From positions 23,022,931-23,086,930 of the forward strand of contig NC_086386.1 of the NCBI RefSeq assembly GCF_036588685.1: a stretch of 64,000 nucleotides of DNA, in the 5' to 3' direction. Each line of letters starts with the position of its first letter. The first letter of the stretch is position 1. A program made the translations under genes and the position numbers. Source of the stretch: Mytilus trossulus. Its lineage: Eukaryota; Mollusca; Bivalvia; Mytilida; Mytilidae. Below are positions 1 to 11,912 of the stretch, piece by piece. Below the pieces are notes generated by a model, which ran no database searches, had not been told where the DNA came from, and was given only the letters and a program-made list of their open reading frames with translations.

Positions 1-1045
1 TATTATGGGTTCCAAATCTATGGCAGATTATTAATCTATGGTAAATATGACGTCATGTCATCTATGGCAGATTGTTTTAGATTCCTAATCTATGGCGGAT
101 TATTTTTTAGATTTCTAATCTGTGGCAATTATTTTAGTTTTCTAATAATGGCAGATTTTCTGCACAAGTCGAACAAATCAGTACATATCTGACCATATCT
201 GAAGCATATATGTAATATCACAAATCTAAGGTTGAAATCATGTGCCCCGAAGAATTGGTATTTCATACTCTGTACCTGGCCCATCACAACACAAAAAGCA
301 ATTATTTTTTTTTACTAATTACATGTATATCTATTTGGGCGTAAGATGATATAAATATTTTGTAAATGATGACTATTTAAGTCCGGTTATGAACAATGAC
401 TCGCTTTATACATGTGCCTTTCAAAAAACAATTCCTTAGTTCTCCAACAGTATACAGTCATTCGACATATTGATAGAGAAAAATGAAATTAATCTATGAC
501 ATCTTTATTTTCCCCGTATCTGAGCAAAAGATTATTTGCTACAATAATACAGGTAGTCACTGTTGCATAGCTGATAATATACTTTTATGTAACATATAAA
601 ATAAAATAGAAAAGACCAAAAGGATACATAAAAAAACCATGAAAACAGCAAAAAGCAAACCAAAATGCACAGTAACAACTTGTATAATAAAGGGTGAAGG
701 CAACGTAAGGAACACCAGAAGAGAAAACAAGGCCTGAAACAAACACATTCTCAAATGTTTTTGTTTATGAATAAGGATCCCTTGCAAACTTGCTTTTTGA
801 TCTTTTTCTTTTTTTCTGTATTGCATTGTATAACAAAACCGTCCCCATGAGCGGCAGCTTTGACGCTACATGACGTTTTTTAAATGCGACGGAAATTGCG
901 TTATTTCAAAATCTGCCATAGATTTGGAGAAAACAAAAACCTACAATAGATTTGTGATTTTTTTCGGCGTTTGTGACATCATATTTGCCGTTGATATAGA
1001 ATTTGCCATATATCTGGAACCCGCCATAGATTTGAGTCCTACATA
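1..1045. mobile_element. TIR element with ends made of iterated AATCTATGGCAGAT motifs (left end cut by window)
   Basis: Bases 1-160 hold about five copies of AATCTATGGCAGATT-like units; bases 905-1045 hold the same motif in reverse complement. Longer blocks also match in inverted orientation: GGGTTCCAAATCTATGGCAG near 8-27 with CGCCATAGATTTG plus GGAACCC near the right end, and the TATGACGTCA block at 46-56 with its partner near 976-991. This is a non-autonomous DNA transposon or foldback element. The ~740-base interior carries an antisense ATG frame (557-826) encoding a hydrophobic 89-residue peptide, probably chance. Confidence 0.7.
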
Positions 1046-2339
1046 TATTTATTCATTGTAATTTTGTATGCATATGTACATGAATAAAAAGTACTGTTTC
1101 GATAGAGAAAATGTCGATATGTTAAAGTGACGTTGGAAAATATATTTTCCGTGGCGTTCCGTTTTGTCTTTATAAAAATAACAATTTTATGATGAGAGTA
1201 GCACAGTAAGTTCTATCAACTCCCACGTATAAGTATTTTCAAACAAAACCTAACGGCTTTGATTATTTCTATGCGTGTCAAATTAATGTTAGTTTTTTTA
1301 AAGTTTTTTTTAATTATTTTTTCTAATGAAAATTTTATACTTGTACATTAAAACAATTTAAAAAAATGGACAAATCACTTTTGAGACTTTATTGTAGATT
1401 TCTGACAGTAGCAGTTTTAACAATAAGTTTATTACCAATCTCTGCAAAGAAAAGATTAAATATCTCATTGAAATTTAATGATGTTTTCAATCAAGATTTG
1501 TCACTTTTTACTGTTAATGTTCTTAAAGAATACTAAACAGAAGACTAAGCTATATCATATTATTATAGCTAGAAAATAAAGTTGTCAATGACATGTCAAA
1601 CTGAATTATAAAATAAGATAAAGTTTCTTAATTTGATGTAGTCAATCCTTTATAATTTTGTGCAATCAAAAAGTAAAAAGTGTTTCAATCGTATATTTCT
1701 TTTGAAGAAATACCTATCGATAAGATATAGGAATTGTATTTCAAACGATTTGAATATGTATTGCAATGAATATATGTAGTATAATTATACGAATGGGTTA
1801 ACATATACAAAATGCTGCTTCACCAATTTCAATTAAATCTATCAAATACTCCATAGAAACTTGAACTTAGTTAAATATAAGTGCATTTCATGTCAAAGGT
1901 TGGATTAATACAATAGGTGTATGTTTCGTATGTTGGCCCTTCGCTGTAGGTAGAATTTGTTACCTAATAACAGATTTTTTTCTCACCTGGCTCAAAATTG
2001 ACATTTACATGTTTCTTATACTAGTGCTACCGATTAGTCTTACAAACAGTCGTACCTATAAAAGTTTGAAGTATTGACAGTTTTTCACAACTATTTGCAA
2101 ATTTCATATTATCATTTTCTCACAACCAGCGAAGTCAGCAAGTATCATGGGTATGAATAAAGCCAAAAGAACGTAAGGATGGTTTATTCATTGCAATATT
2201 TCTATTTCAAAACTTCGTAGATAACTGCGAAAAATCACATTTTCATACAAATAAGAAACTTAATAATTTAATGAAAGAGTTCAAATAGATTCTTCTATAA
2301 TTTTTAAAATAAGGCAAAGGCAAAAAGTTAATAAAGTAA
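1046..2339. other. No recognisable feature
   Basis: AT-rich, no coding-like frame, no clear repeat seen. Confidence 0.6.
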
Positions 2340-2430
2340 ATATAAGTAACAGTAGTTTCGAAATTCATAAATCGATTGAGAAAAATAAATCCGGGTTACA
2401 AACTAAAACTGAAGGAAACGCATTAAGGGA
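2340..2430 (+). repeat. Dispersed repeat B, fragment
   Basis: AACAGTAGTTTCGAAATTCA and AAATCCGGGTTACAAACTAA define this family (tail of a longer element seen at 19780-20300). Confidence 0.6.
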
Positions 2431-2644
2431 ATACGATACAGTAGCAGGGGCAGATAATAACGTTTTCAAAACTGTTCGTGTTGTTTTCGCGACGTTAGTA
2501 ACCAGAACGTTGTAATTTCGCGATGTTTCTAATAAAAACGTTAACATTTCGCGACGTCGCTTTAAAAGAAGTCATATTTCGCGGAAAATTCACTGACGTC
2601 ATTAATTTGGATTGTGCGAATTTCAAAAAAGGACCTGCTAAAAA

Positions 2645-2941
2645 AGTGGCCATGCCGTTTCTAATGACGGAGAAACCCGCCGAAAAGCAGTGAGATTAAA
2701 GGAAATACTTGAGATGTACAAAAATAAATCAAATAAAATTTTGTATGACGAAATTGAAAAAATGTTAATAGACACAGAAGAGAGTACTGACAGTATAACA
2801 TGGAAAGACGGGAAAAGAATTGTGGAGCTATTTAGTCTGGCACTGAAAAACTGCCTTAACATTTCGGCCCAGCGGAATCTGCTCAGCGTAGAGAAAGAAA
2901 ATTGCAAGGAATTGGGGTCTATCTTACTATCCGTTGCTTAA
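2645..2941 (+). pseudogene. Probable Mutator-like transposase N-terminal fragment
   Basis: An open frame of about 98 codons (no ATG near its start) encodes GETRRKAVRLKEILEMYK, then ITWKDGKRIVEL, then ELGSILLSV, before TAA at 2939-2941. The W.DG(K/R)RIVEL...LGS.L signature occurs at the start of Mutator-like transposase proteins in bivalve genomes (family knowledge, unsearched). The paired cysteines expected between the two signatures are mostly lost, so this is likely a dead fragment. A cellular gene fragment is the alternative. Confidence 0.42.
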
Positions 2942-3179
2942 ACATGCTGAAAAACATTTTACCAATAACACAATTCGGAAAAAAAAAACTACCTGCAATA
3001 GCTAATTATGAGTATTGGTACCTGCTTAACGTCCAGTGGCAAATATTTAATTGCACATTTATGACATCCAAATGTTATTTTTATTTTGTTCATTGTTTTG
3101 TACTTAAATCCGACCGTAATTTAAGTTTCCCGTTTGAGTTGTTTTGCATTTGTCATGTAGGGGGCCTTTCATAGCTTAC

Positions 3180-3295
3180 TATGCGGTATGGGTTTTACTC
3201 ATTGTTGAAGGCAGTCCGATGTTCTATAGTCGTTTAGCCATTTGGTCTCTGGTTAAGATTTGATTCATAGGTAATCATATTACCATGTCTTACTA
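3180..3295 (-). repeat. Dispersed repeat D, diverged
   Basis: TATGCGGTATGGGTTTTACT, CATTGTTGAAGGCAGTCCGA and ATTTGGTCTCTGG are the reverse of repeat D. A shorter remnant lies at 4010-4075. Confidence 0.5.
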
Positions 3296-4969
3296 TTTGC
3301 ATGTCCCTATTGTACTTCAATGTGTTGAGAGATAAAAATAGAAGTATCGGCAAATGTACACTAATTGCAGATAGACAGATCAGAAAGTGTAAACACGTTA
3401 AAACTCGTCGTATAGTTAGACGATCGGACAGACGAACAAAGTGTTTTCAAGGGGGTTTCATCATGGAAGGGGGGGGGGTTCCGATCCCGGATTATTGTTT
3501 TGTCAGATTCCCGTATCCCGCTTACACTTTGTACGTCAGAAATTCTCATTTTTTGCGATTTACCTGGTCCTGCAAGACCTCATTTCCCGTTTTCACGACA
3601 CAATAATTTGACTTTCACGTGTCACGCTTACATAAAATCGGCAATCCCGCGTCACGCTTCGACCCCAATGAGACCCGCTTTCAATATAGCTCTACTTCTA
3701 GACAAACAAGTACGCCAATATGCATACGTATACGCCTTAAAAAAAGGTTATGTAACTTATCTTTTGATAAAGACATCGTACAATGTTATTCTCTTATACT
3801 GGCTGCTGTACTTCCTATGAACAATTATATTACAACCTCATTTTCGGTCGATTGAGGCAATAATGGCATGAGTTAAATTGTACAAATTAAACTAGCTCTT
3901 AAATTATTATAAAACAAGAAGTACTGCTTATAATTTAAATTTGAAAGATGATTATCTTTTGAATGTAAAAAAAAATCAAAATACGTCGGGACCTTTTAAA
4001 GTCCTGTTGACGATACGGTATCAGTTTTGTCATTGTTGAAGGTAATACTGTTATCAATTTATAGTATCGCCTCTCTTAATTTATAGTTGGTTCACATGTC
4101 AATAATGTTGTCTATCCTCTTACAGTACATGAAGCAATTTAGAACTAATGTTGGAAGGAGATGCACCTTGTATCTGATTTTCTTTTTTGCCGTACATCTG
4201 ACAAAGCAATCTGCTAGAATCCTTTTTTCTAGTCTTTTTTTTTTATTATGAAAAGGATCCTGTCCAAATTTCGTTTCGTAAATATTTAGAACAAATGTTT
4301 TCTAATTTTATGATTTACCATCTAATAAATTTTTATGATAAGTGTCAACGCTTTGAAAAACACCTGCATATACTTGACAGTGAACTCGTGTACGGCGGGA
4401 ATGATTACACGACGTTGTTGCGATTAAAACTTAATTTAACGTAATTTAGCGCCATATTGACAGACGTCGTAAAAAATTAAGGTTTATGGCTTTTATTGAA
4501 AAAACAAGCACATGGACCCCATTATTTTTCTTTTGAAATCAATCAAGCACTGTTTCAAGAGTACTCCGCCAAAATTTCAGGAAAAAATCAACGATCAATT
4601 TTTTTCTGCACTTCCGAAAAGACGCAAAAATATGGTCAATTTCTTTATTTCGGATATAGCACTCTAAATCCGGAATATGATGATTTAATTTAACCTTAAA
4701 CTTATTTCAGCATGTTGATGCCATGGATCAAGGGAATATTTTACAAAAAACCCGGTGAAGTTATGACTTTTTGTTCAAAAGTATCGTTACTTTCTTTAAA
4801 AGGCATAATTTATGAAATTTCAGGAATTTTCTTCCAAATATGCAAATTTCAAACCAAATTATCTCAAAAAGTAAGTCATGAAGGTACTTTTTTCTTTGCA
4901 TATTTGAAAAGTACACATTGAAATTGACCTTCTATCAAAATTTAAAAAAAAAATCAACGAGGGATCTCT
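3296..4969. other. No gene; short GC-richer island
   Basis: 3440-3670 is GC-richer with CCCG-type words (GATCCCGG, TATCCCGC, AATCCCGCGTCACGC), probably an old repeat. The remainder is AT-rich, with a repeat D remnant at 4010-4075. Confidence 0.5.
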
Positions 4970-5120
4970 ACTGTATCGTATGCAATAAATATAAGAGGAG
5001 AACTACGACACAACTGAAACACAACATTAAAACGTAACACACACAGAAACGAACTATAGTATAAAAATGGCCATTTTCCTGACTTGGTACAGGACATTTT
5101 AAGAAAAAGAAACTGGTTTT
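4970..5120 (+). repeat. Dispersed repeat B, middle part
   Basis: AGAGGAGAACTACGACACAA, ACACAGAAACGAACTATAG and GGCCATTTTCCTGACTTGGT match the copies at 19780 and 20805. Confidence 0.65.
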
Positions 5121-5263
5121 GTGGCATGTACATTTTTTGACTAGAATACATATAAATATATTGGATGCAGTATTTAAAAAGATGTTTGAAAATGTATATT
5201 GGAATTTGATAGGACTGACATACGAATGAGGGATTAAGCTAGCGATAAACCAGTTTTATTTAA

Positions 5264-5430
5264 GAAATAATTGATGCAAGCTATAATAGTACTTAATTGT
5301 AGTTTTAACATGGGTAGGCATTATATGCGTGCCTATTTTTGCCCGAGCGATAGTGTGGGCTAAAATAACACGAATATAACGCCAACCCATGTTACAACTA
5401 CATTAAAGTATTGCTTGCATCAATTATTTC
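5264..5430. mobile_element. 167-bp palindromic MITE
   Basis: Perfect 18-base ends GAAATAATTGATGCAAGC (5264-5281) and its complement (5413-5430). The similarity continues inward through TAACATGGGTAGGC / GCCAACCCATGTTA to a centre near 5348, so almost the whole element folds on itself. Confidence 0.75.
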
Positions 5431-5760
5431 GATTCTGATTAGGACAATTAAGCAAACGACTGGCAATATGATTATTCAGAGGGAGGAGTTTGAACAGCCA
5501 GCATGAAAGGCTGTCATATCTAGGTCAAATATGTCAATTTCCATTCACTCAACAGTCATAATAAATAAATTAGTAACAACATGTGCATCATTTAAATATA
5601 TTAAATGCATGCCAATTTTCATACTCTGCAGTAGTCAATATATGCATGTGTAAACAAGTTGTATCGAATATATAGAGCATGGGTTTAGTCACAAAGCGAA
5701 AGAAGCACGTCATATTAGAATCCCTAACTTTCTACATATGAAAATGCACCAAGTCAGGTA

Positions 5761-5850
5761 TATAAACTCATCATAGATACCAGGACTAAATTTTGTATAT
5801 ACGCTAGACACGTGTTTCGTCTACAAAAGACTGATAAGTGACGCTCGAAT
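5761..5850 (-). repeat. Dispersed repeat A, end fragment
   Basis: ACTCATCATAGATACCAGGA to GTGACGCTCGAAT. Family A is defined by GGATTCGAGCGTCACTGATG ... TAGTCCTGGTATCTATGATG; copies recur through the window. Confidence 0.75.
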
Positions 5851-5854
5851 ATAG

Positions 5855-6115
5855 CAATTGTTATCCATTCATTTGGTGTGTTTGAGCTTTTGGTTTAACC
5901 TCTTGATTTCGTTCTGAGTTTTCCTCGGAGTTCAATATTTTTTGTGATTGTACTTTTTTTGTATATATACAGTTATTCTTCACTCGTGTTAAGTGTTTGA
6001 GCTTTGATTTTGCCATTCGATAAGGGAATTTCCGTTTTGAATTTTCATTGCTGTTTGGTATATTTGTTATTTTACTTTTATTCTGATATTTAGTATTTAG
6101 ATGCTTCAAATAGTT
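5855..6115 (+). repeat. Dispersed repeat C, two tandem units
   Basis: TTTGAGCTTTTGGTTTAACC / TTTGAGCTTTGATTTTGCC and two copies of the downstream TTCGGTATTTTTGTGATTTT-type block lie one after the other. Confidence 0.65.
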
Positions 6116-6414
6116 TTCATAAGAATCATCAGTTTAGATCGAATCATTACAGTTTGAATGATAAATCAGGTTAAACGACTCCGTTATGCATTTGCATTAC
6201 CTGCTGATCACTATATCTGGCTCAGACTATGTGTGGCTGCATAATAAAACTTTACCGCAATGTTTCAATATTTGATATCATATTAATTTACAGAAAATAA
6301 ACATATCAAATATATTTTACAGTGTCAATGTTGGCACATAAAAATAACATATACTTCGATAAAAATTTAGGGCAACATTGTAAGGTTTATAAATTTGCTG
6401 TAGCAAATTTTCGT

Positions 6415-6500
6415 CTTTCTAGAAGTGGGATATGAACCCATACTCCTGTGAAATTTCAGCCTTCACTTTTCCCACCCTATACCACTAGCCCAACTAAGCT
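6415..6500 (-). mobile_element. tRNA-like head of an old SINE
   Basis: The - strand reads GCTTAGTTGGGCTAGTGG (box A-like) and, 45 bases later, GGGTTCATATCCC (box B with one mismatch). The arms between do not form a good tRNA cloverleaf, so this is a SINE head or tRNA pseudogene and not a working tRNA. Confidence 0.5.
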
Positions 6501-7474
6501 TTATAAAATATGATAACTTTCCTTGTGATGCCTTTCTTTATCAGCTTTATTTATATAGTTGTGAGTGTAACACACTATAAGTAATGTAATTTGGCAATGG
6601 ATTCTTTCAGATTACCTATGTTTTTGTATGTATTTGTCTGTCATGAAGTATAATAATATTCAGTCCAATCCATGTACTTTATTTTAAACACTAAATATGT
6701 GACAAATTTATGACAGACTTTCTCAATGTTAAAACTAAGGATTCGACATTTTATGTATATAAGTCCTTTAAATATTTCTTTAATCTATATTCTATCCTAA
6801 GATCCTCTAACTCTGCACAGGTGGTAGAAATGGGATAGCTTCATATATATAAATAAATAAAGTGTCACAGCAGGTGGCCCTGTTTGATCTATTGAAAATA
6901 AAGGTATCTAATTAATTTAGAGAACCCTGAAATTAATATTGTTGATAGAATGTGGTCAATTGACCGCAATATTATCAGTTTTTCTTTGTAAATTGTTTAC
7001 TATTTCCTCAATCCTATTGTTTATTGCATTAATAAACACACCTGAATTACAGTTAAAGATATTATAGCACTTCTTTATTTCAAACGTAAATTAGTATAGA
7101 TATTTCGTATTTTTATTGTAAACGACATAATGCTCTTCATACGTGCTAGAATTCCCTTTTACAGTGGTATTACCATATACATGTCGGACTAGATGAGTAT
7201 TTGGAACCATACGCGTCACCGTTGAAATTGACTTAATACCCTAATATATCGTATCACGCAGCAGCTATAAAATGCCAGCTTTTCACTCACAAGCAAAACT
7301 AGTTTACTTCAAACGACAATGCACAACCAAAAAGTGTCCCAGAAAATCAATAGTGCTTTGTGATGGAGAATGTCAGTATGATCGTAGATGCTACAATACA
7401 ATAAAAGATGCTGTTTTTATTGATCGAATGTTAAAACTGTAGTCTCTCGGTGGTTTGACTTTGACGTGAAAAAA
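6501..7474. other. No recognisable feature
   Basis: AT-rich, no coding-like frame or clear repeat. Confidence 0.6.
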
Positions 7475-7630
7475 CAATTTTACAAAATATGACAGTTGTT
7501 TTCCATTTTTTTATGTGTTTGAGCTTTTGATTTTGCATTTGGCCTGGGACTTTCCATTGAGATATTTTCTTTGAAATCGGTATTTTTTTTAAATTCAAGA
7601 CGTCTTGATTGTTCATATCCTACAAGTATG
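7475..7630 (+). repeat. Dispersed repeat C
   Basis: TATGACAGTTGTTTTCCATT, GTTTGAGCTTTTGATTTTGC and GGACTTTCCATTGAGATATT. Confidence 0.65.
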
Positions 7631-7704
7631 ATATTCTCATGTGGTCTGACCACCGCATATGTTTGGACCATTTGAATATACACATATGGTCATGACCAAA
7701 ATAG

Positions 7705-8070
7705 TTATCAAAGGTACCAGGATTATAACTTAGTACGACAGACAAGCGTCTTTATTAGACTCATCAGTGACGCTCTTTTCAAAATATTTATAAAGCCAAA
7801 CAAGTACAAAGTTGAAGAGCATTATGAACCAAACTTTCAAAAAATTGTGCCAAATACGGCTAAGGTAATCTATTCCTGGGATAAGAAAATTCTTAGTTTT
7901 TCGATAAATTTAAAGTTTTGTAAACAGGAAATTAATAAAAATGACCACATTAGCTATTTGGCCTTTTTAACTTTTTTGGATTCGAGCGTCACTGATGAGT
8001 CTTTTGTAAACGAAACGTGCGTCTGGCGTATATACAAGATTTAGTCCTGGTATCTATGATGAGTTTATTA
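7705..8070. repeat. Dispersed repeat A, two opposed halves
   Basis: 7705-7946 is in reverse orientation (GGTACCAGGATTATAACT...AAATGACCACAT); 7955-8070 is the forward terminal part (GGATTCGAGCGTCACTGATG...TCTATGATGAG). The two meet head to head, giving partial self-complementarity across the junction. Confidence 0.7.
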
Positions 8071-11000
8071 AATACTCATATTGTCAGAAACATATCATAG
8101 CACTCGTATTTCTTCTAACTACGATTGACAAATCAGATTTTATTCTTCCATTGGTACCTTCCGTCTCTTTTTCAAATTAATTTTCATTTGATACCATTTT
8201 GCAAAACATCACAACTAAATTTTTTATATACACAGTATCCATATATTACTATCAATTTTGTATCTACTTATCATACAATATTATAAACTATCAATCCCTT
8301 AATATTTGTATTTGAATAGTAAGTAAACATATCATAACAAAATCTTAAGTGTACCGAACATGATAGGCACAACGAAATATATATCAAATGAAAGTTTGTC
8401 CTTCAAACAGGTGTTCAATCGCATCCGAAACAAATAATCTTCAAACTTTATCTGTGTATATTCAACTTAGACGTTAATTACGTAATTTGAATTTACTACT
8501 ATGAAGCGACGTAAAGTTTACAGGTAAATTTTATATGTCTAAATGGTTAAATCAATAATTCATTATCATAGTTTTCTAAAATATGTGTCAATGGTCCTCT
8601 TTATATGACCATTACATCAGGAAAAAGCGTAAAATCTTTTAATTCAAATAAAGAGGCAATGGTCATCCATGACATTTTGAAAATACCTAAGATCTTAATG
8701 AATTTAAACAGGTGCTCGGTCACGCAATAGACGTCATTGTATCACCAGGTGTGTTCATATTTCTAATTTTTCACCGTAGATGATAAACTAAGCCGAATCG
8801 TGTGTGCATGTTTGAGATTGTTTGGTTTTTGGTTTTTGTTTTGGTGGGAGGGGGCATTAACCTGCTGAATCTAAAGAGACGGAGCTTACTTCACGATGTT
8901 CGAAGCTTCTGTTGTTTCGTTCTTACCTACGTTGTTTTTCATTGTCACAGATCTTAGAAGCGACTTTAAAATTAATGCTATGTTAGTGCCACAGTCGTGC
9001 GATACAAGAAGTTGTAATTGAACATAAAGTTCAATAGTTCCTAAATAGTAGTATACCAATGTCAGTTATAAGGGTTATATTATCTGCAACTAAACAGATT
9101 GTATCAACATTTTTACACATATTTCTTTATTATTTTTTTTACTTATTTATTTGTTTAAATGATATGTTGTTATAGCTAAGCTAACATACATTTTAAACAA
9201 AACCAGTTTAGTTTTCATAAATTGATGAAGTCATAAAACAATGACGTCACGATCCTCATGGCAAGTAAATCAAATCGCGTTTAAAGATGATGGACATTTA
9301 CTGTCTGATTTGAATAAATCAATACCTGTTTTGTTGCAAATGCCATTCTACTTTGCCTGGTATCTTTGTATGTTCTAAACCAAATATGATTTCATACTAG
9401 AGTAATATTACATTTCATAGCACGCATTACTATGGATATCCTATTAAAGCAAGTATAACTCCTCAATAGAAATTATTTTCATAATGCTTACAGTATTTTA
9501 ACCCACTATTTTAAGATGTTAATTATATAAATTCGTTCAGAGATTTTAATTATAATGTCAAACATTTATCTACCCTTCATCATTCCGTTTTTCTTGTAAC
9601 TCCATATAGTCCATTGTTAACTTAATAGCTTGCGTTGAAATTTTCCTATACTCAAATATGAAGGGAAAAAAATTACGCTATGAAATTACAAATTCATTTT
9701 AGGATTTAACAACTAGAAAAATCACTCTTTGAACTCGACAATAAGGCATATTTATAGTAGCTGATGTTTTAAATAGCCTCTCCCGATCTATAAATATAAA
9801 CCAATTATATGTTCCACTTATCATTATTTTATGGAATTTCCTGTTATTAAATCAATAAAGGTAATGAGGCTAGGTTATCTTGATAATTGATATCGTTGAT
9901 ATACTAGTGGAAAACGGTTGGCACTAGTAGAAAAAAAATTAATAATAAGCACGGAATTAAAACAAGAAAGTTGGAAAGATGCTGCTTAAAGAGCGCTGGA
10001 TCTTCTTATCCTAAGCAAAAGTCAAAATAAAATATGTACAGACCAATAAAGAGTCTAAAATATTAACTTAATAACTTAAAAACAGACTGCACCAAATCAA
10101 TAAAAAAAAAAGAAGAATTCGATGTGTTGACTGAAGATTTTGGTCTGATATGATTACGTTTTGAGATCTGTCAAAAAAACAGCTAAGACAATCTGGACCA
10201 ACACTTCTTTTGAAGGGCTTCATCTCTTAGAATCGACACTTATTTCTGCAGAACCTTAAAGAGTATATTTATTCATCTTTTAATACGTTTATTCATTTAA
10301 GCAGACTCCTACACTGTTCCCTATTTTAAAAATGTATGGTTTTAAAATAGATTGTTGGTAGTTCTTTAAAATTGAATTGCAAGCTGGTAATATCTCTAAT
10401 AATCAATATATAACTTACTTTCAAAATATAAATTTTAAAGTGTTACATTGTGTAGCGTAATTGTTAAATATTTATAACTTTTCTCTAAATTCTTCAACAT
10501 GAATTATTTTGCAAAATGCATACAGAGTCCCTAACTTTTTAATGATTTTCAGATAATTAACAGTAGGTCACACTAACATGAATGTTTTCCTATAATTCTA
10601 TGAGGTGTAGACTGGCAATTGGGTTACTCTGAGGTCTTACTTTTTAGGACGTACCTAACCTATATTAATCGTGGAAATAATATTAATTCTTTCATTTATT
10701 CTTCAATTAATTGTACTGAATGTTTGTTAACGTTAGAATTACGTGTGTTCCATCAATATATTCAACTTTGATGTACCTGTTGAATTTTTTTATTCTCACA
10801 TTTGAATGAAAGTTAGTTTCATTCAATTCAGTAAATTAAATTTCAAGCAATTATTTGTTTTCATTTATAAGTTCAGATGCTTTAGTTGTGAAATAAATTA
10901 TATACAAACGATCGTTTCTTTTTCAGATTACTTCGACGTACTTTAATTTATCAATGTCGTAAAATAAACATGTGTGGTTTGAAATCAATTTCATGTTCAC

Positions 11001-11788
11001 GGACATTGAAATTGCACGTTGCAAAAGCCATTTCTTTTTCAAACAAGCCAAGATATACGACCTGTGCTTTCTATTTTATTATTAATCTGTATGTGAATAA
11101 ATCAAATTTGAAAATAAAAGATTTAATCTTATAAAATGCTTCCCATCTTCCAAAATAAATCACTGCCAAACGATCAGTGTGGGATAGATGTAGGGGGTTA
11201 GGTATATTTCATGGAGGTAGATGTTTATTTCATTTGGTTGAACCCAACAATTAGGTACAATACATAAGTTGATTAATTGTTTTAAGACATCAAATGATCT
11301 ATCCGTACCAGCAAATGCGTATAATACTAACATTAACTTGTAATAATTGAACATTAAATGGAAATTAACTATTCACATCTCAGATAATATTTGGGTGATG
11401 AAGTACAAAACTTACATGAAAGATTTAATATTTTGAAAAATGTTACATTTGAAATAAAATAAAATTCATATCTATATCATAAAAAAGGAGGGCTTTACAA
11501 ACAAGTAATTGCCATTGAATAATTATGATGATCGGAGATTTCAACTTCAAATTCGTAGAACTTTCGACTAAATCGTTTAGTTGGCTTTTTTAAATGCTGG
11601 GTTTGAAATGATCAATAAAAATACTTCAAGATATATGCATCAAATGTATTCCCTTATTGTTAAAATTACTTTTATCAGCATTACTTAGATGATGCTTCAT
11701 CCATGTTGGTGGCCATAGGCGACATTTTTTTCTTCTAATGGAATTAACAATATAAGAAATACTAATATACAAATAAACTCCAACTCAC
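8071..11788. other. No recognisable feature apart from a weak open frame
   Basis: AT-rich throughout. The - strand frame at 11160-11354 (64 codons, ATG) could be an exon downstream of the signal-peptide exon, but nothing supports it. A CRE-like TGACGTCA lies at 9243-9250. Confidence 0.5.
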
Positions 11789-11912
11789 CGCAGTCTGAAA
11801 ATTTGAAGGATTTGTTGTCCCTTTTTCTCCTGCCTAGTATAGTTGTACACCCAGTCAATAAAAGAAACAAAGCTGGAAATAAAGTTATCTTGTTGTGATT
11901 GAAATTAACCAT
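11789..11912 (-). CDS. Candidate first coding exon of a secreted peptide precursor
   Basis: An ATG at 11912 opens 41 codons plus one base, ending at a consensus donor (CTGCG before GTGAGT, 11783-11788). The sequence reads as a signal peptide: NHNK start, hydrophobic core LFPALFLLLTG, small residues CTTILG. A furin-like RRKR (residues 28-31) and then DNKSFKFSDC follow, so a mature peptide would begin near residue 32. Reading through the donor adds a second hydrophobic run and a stop. The next exon was not identified; an open frame on the same strand at 11160-11354 is possible but unsupported. Family unknown; no function is assigned. Confidence 0.4.

Noticed and set aside
557..826. 89-residue antisense frame with two hydrophobic stretches inside the first TIR element
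   Set aside because: ATG present, but T-rich DNA on one strand gives hydrophobic frames by composition; no motif, no splice signal, no homologue recognised.
3301..3820. Overlapping frames of 101 and 106 codons
   Set aside because: They cross a GC-richer repeat-like island in different frames; no ATG in good context and no protein-like motif.
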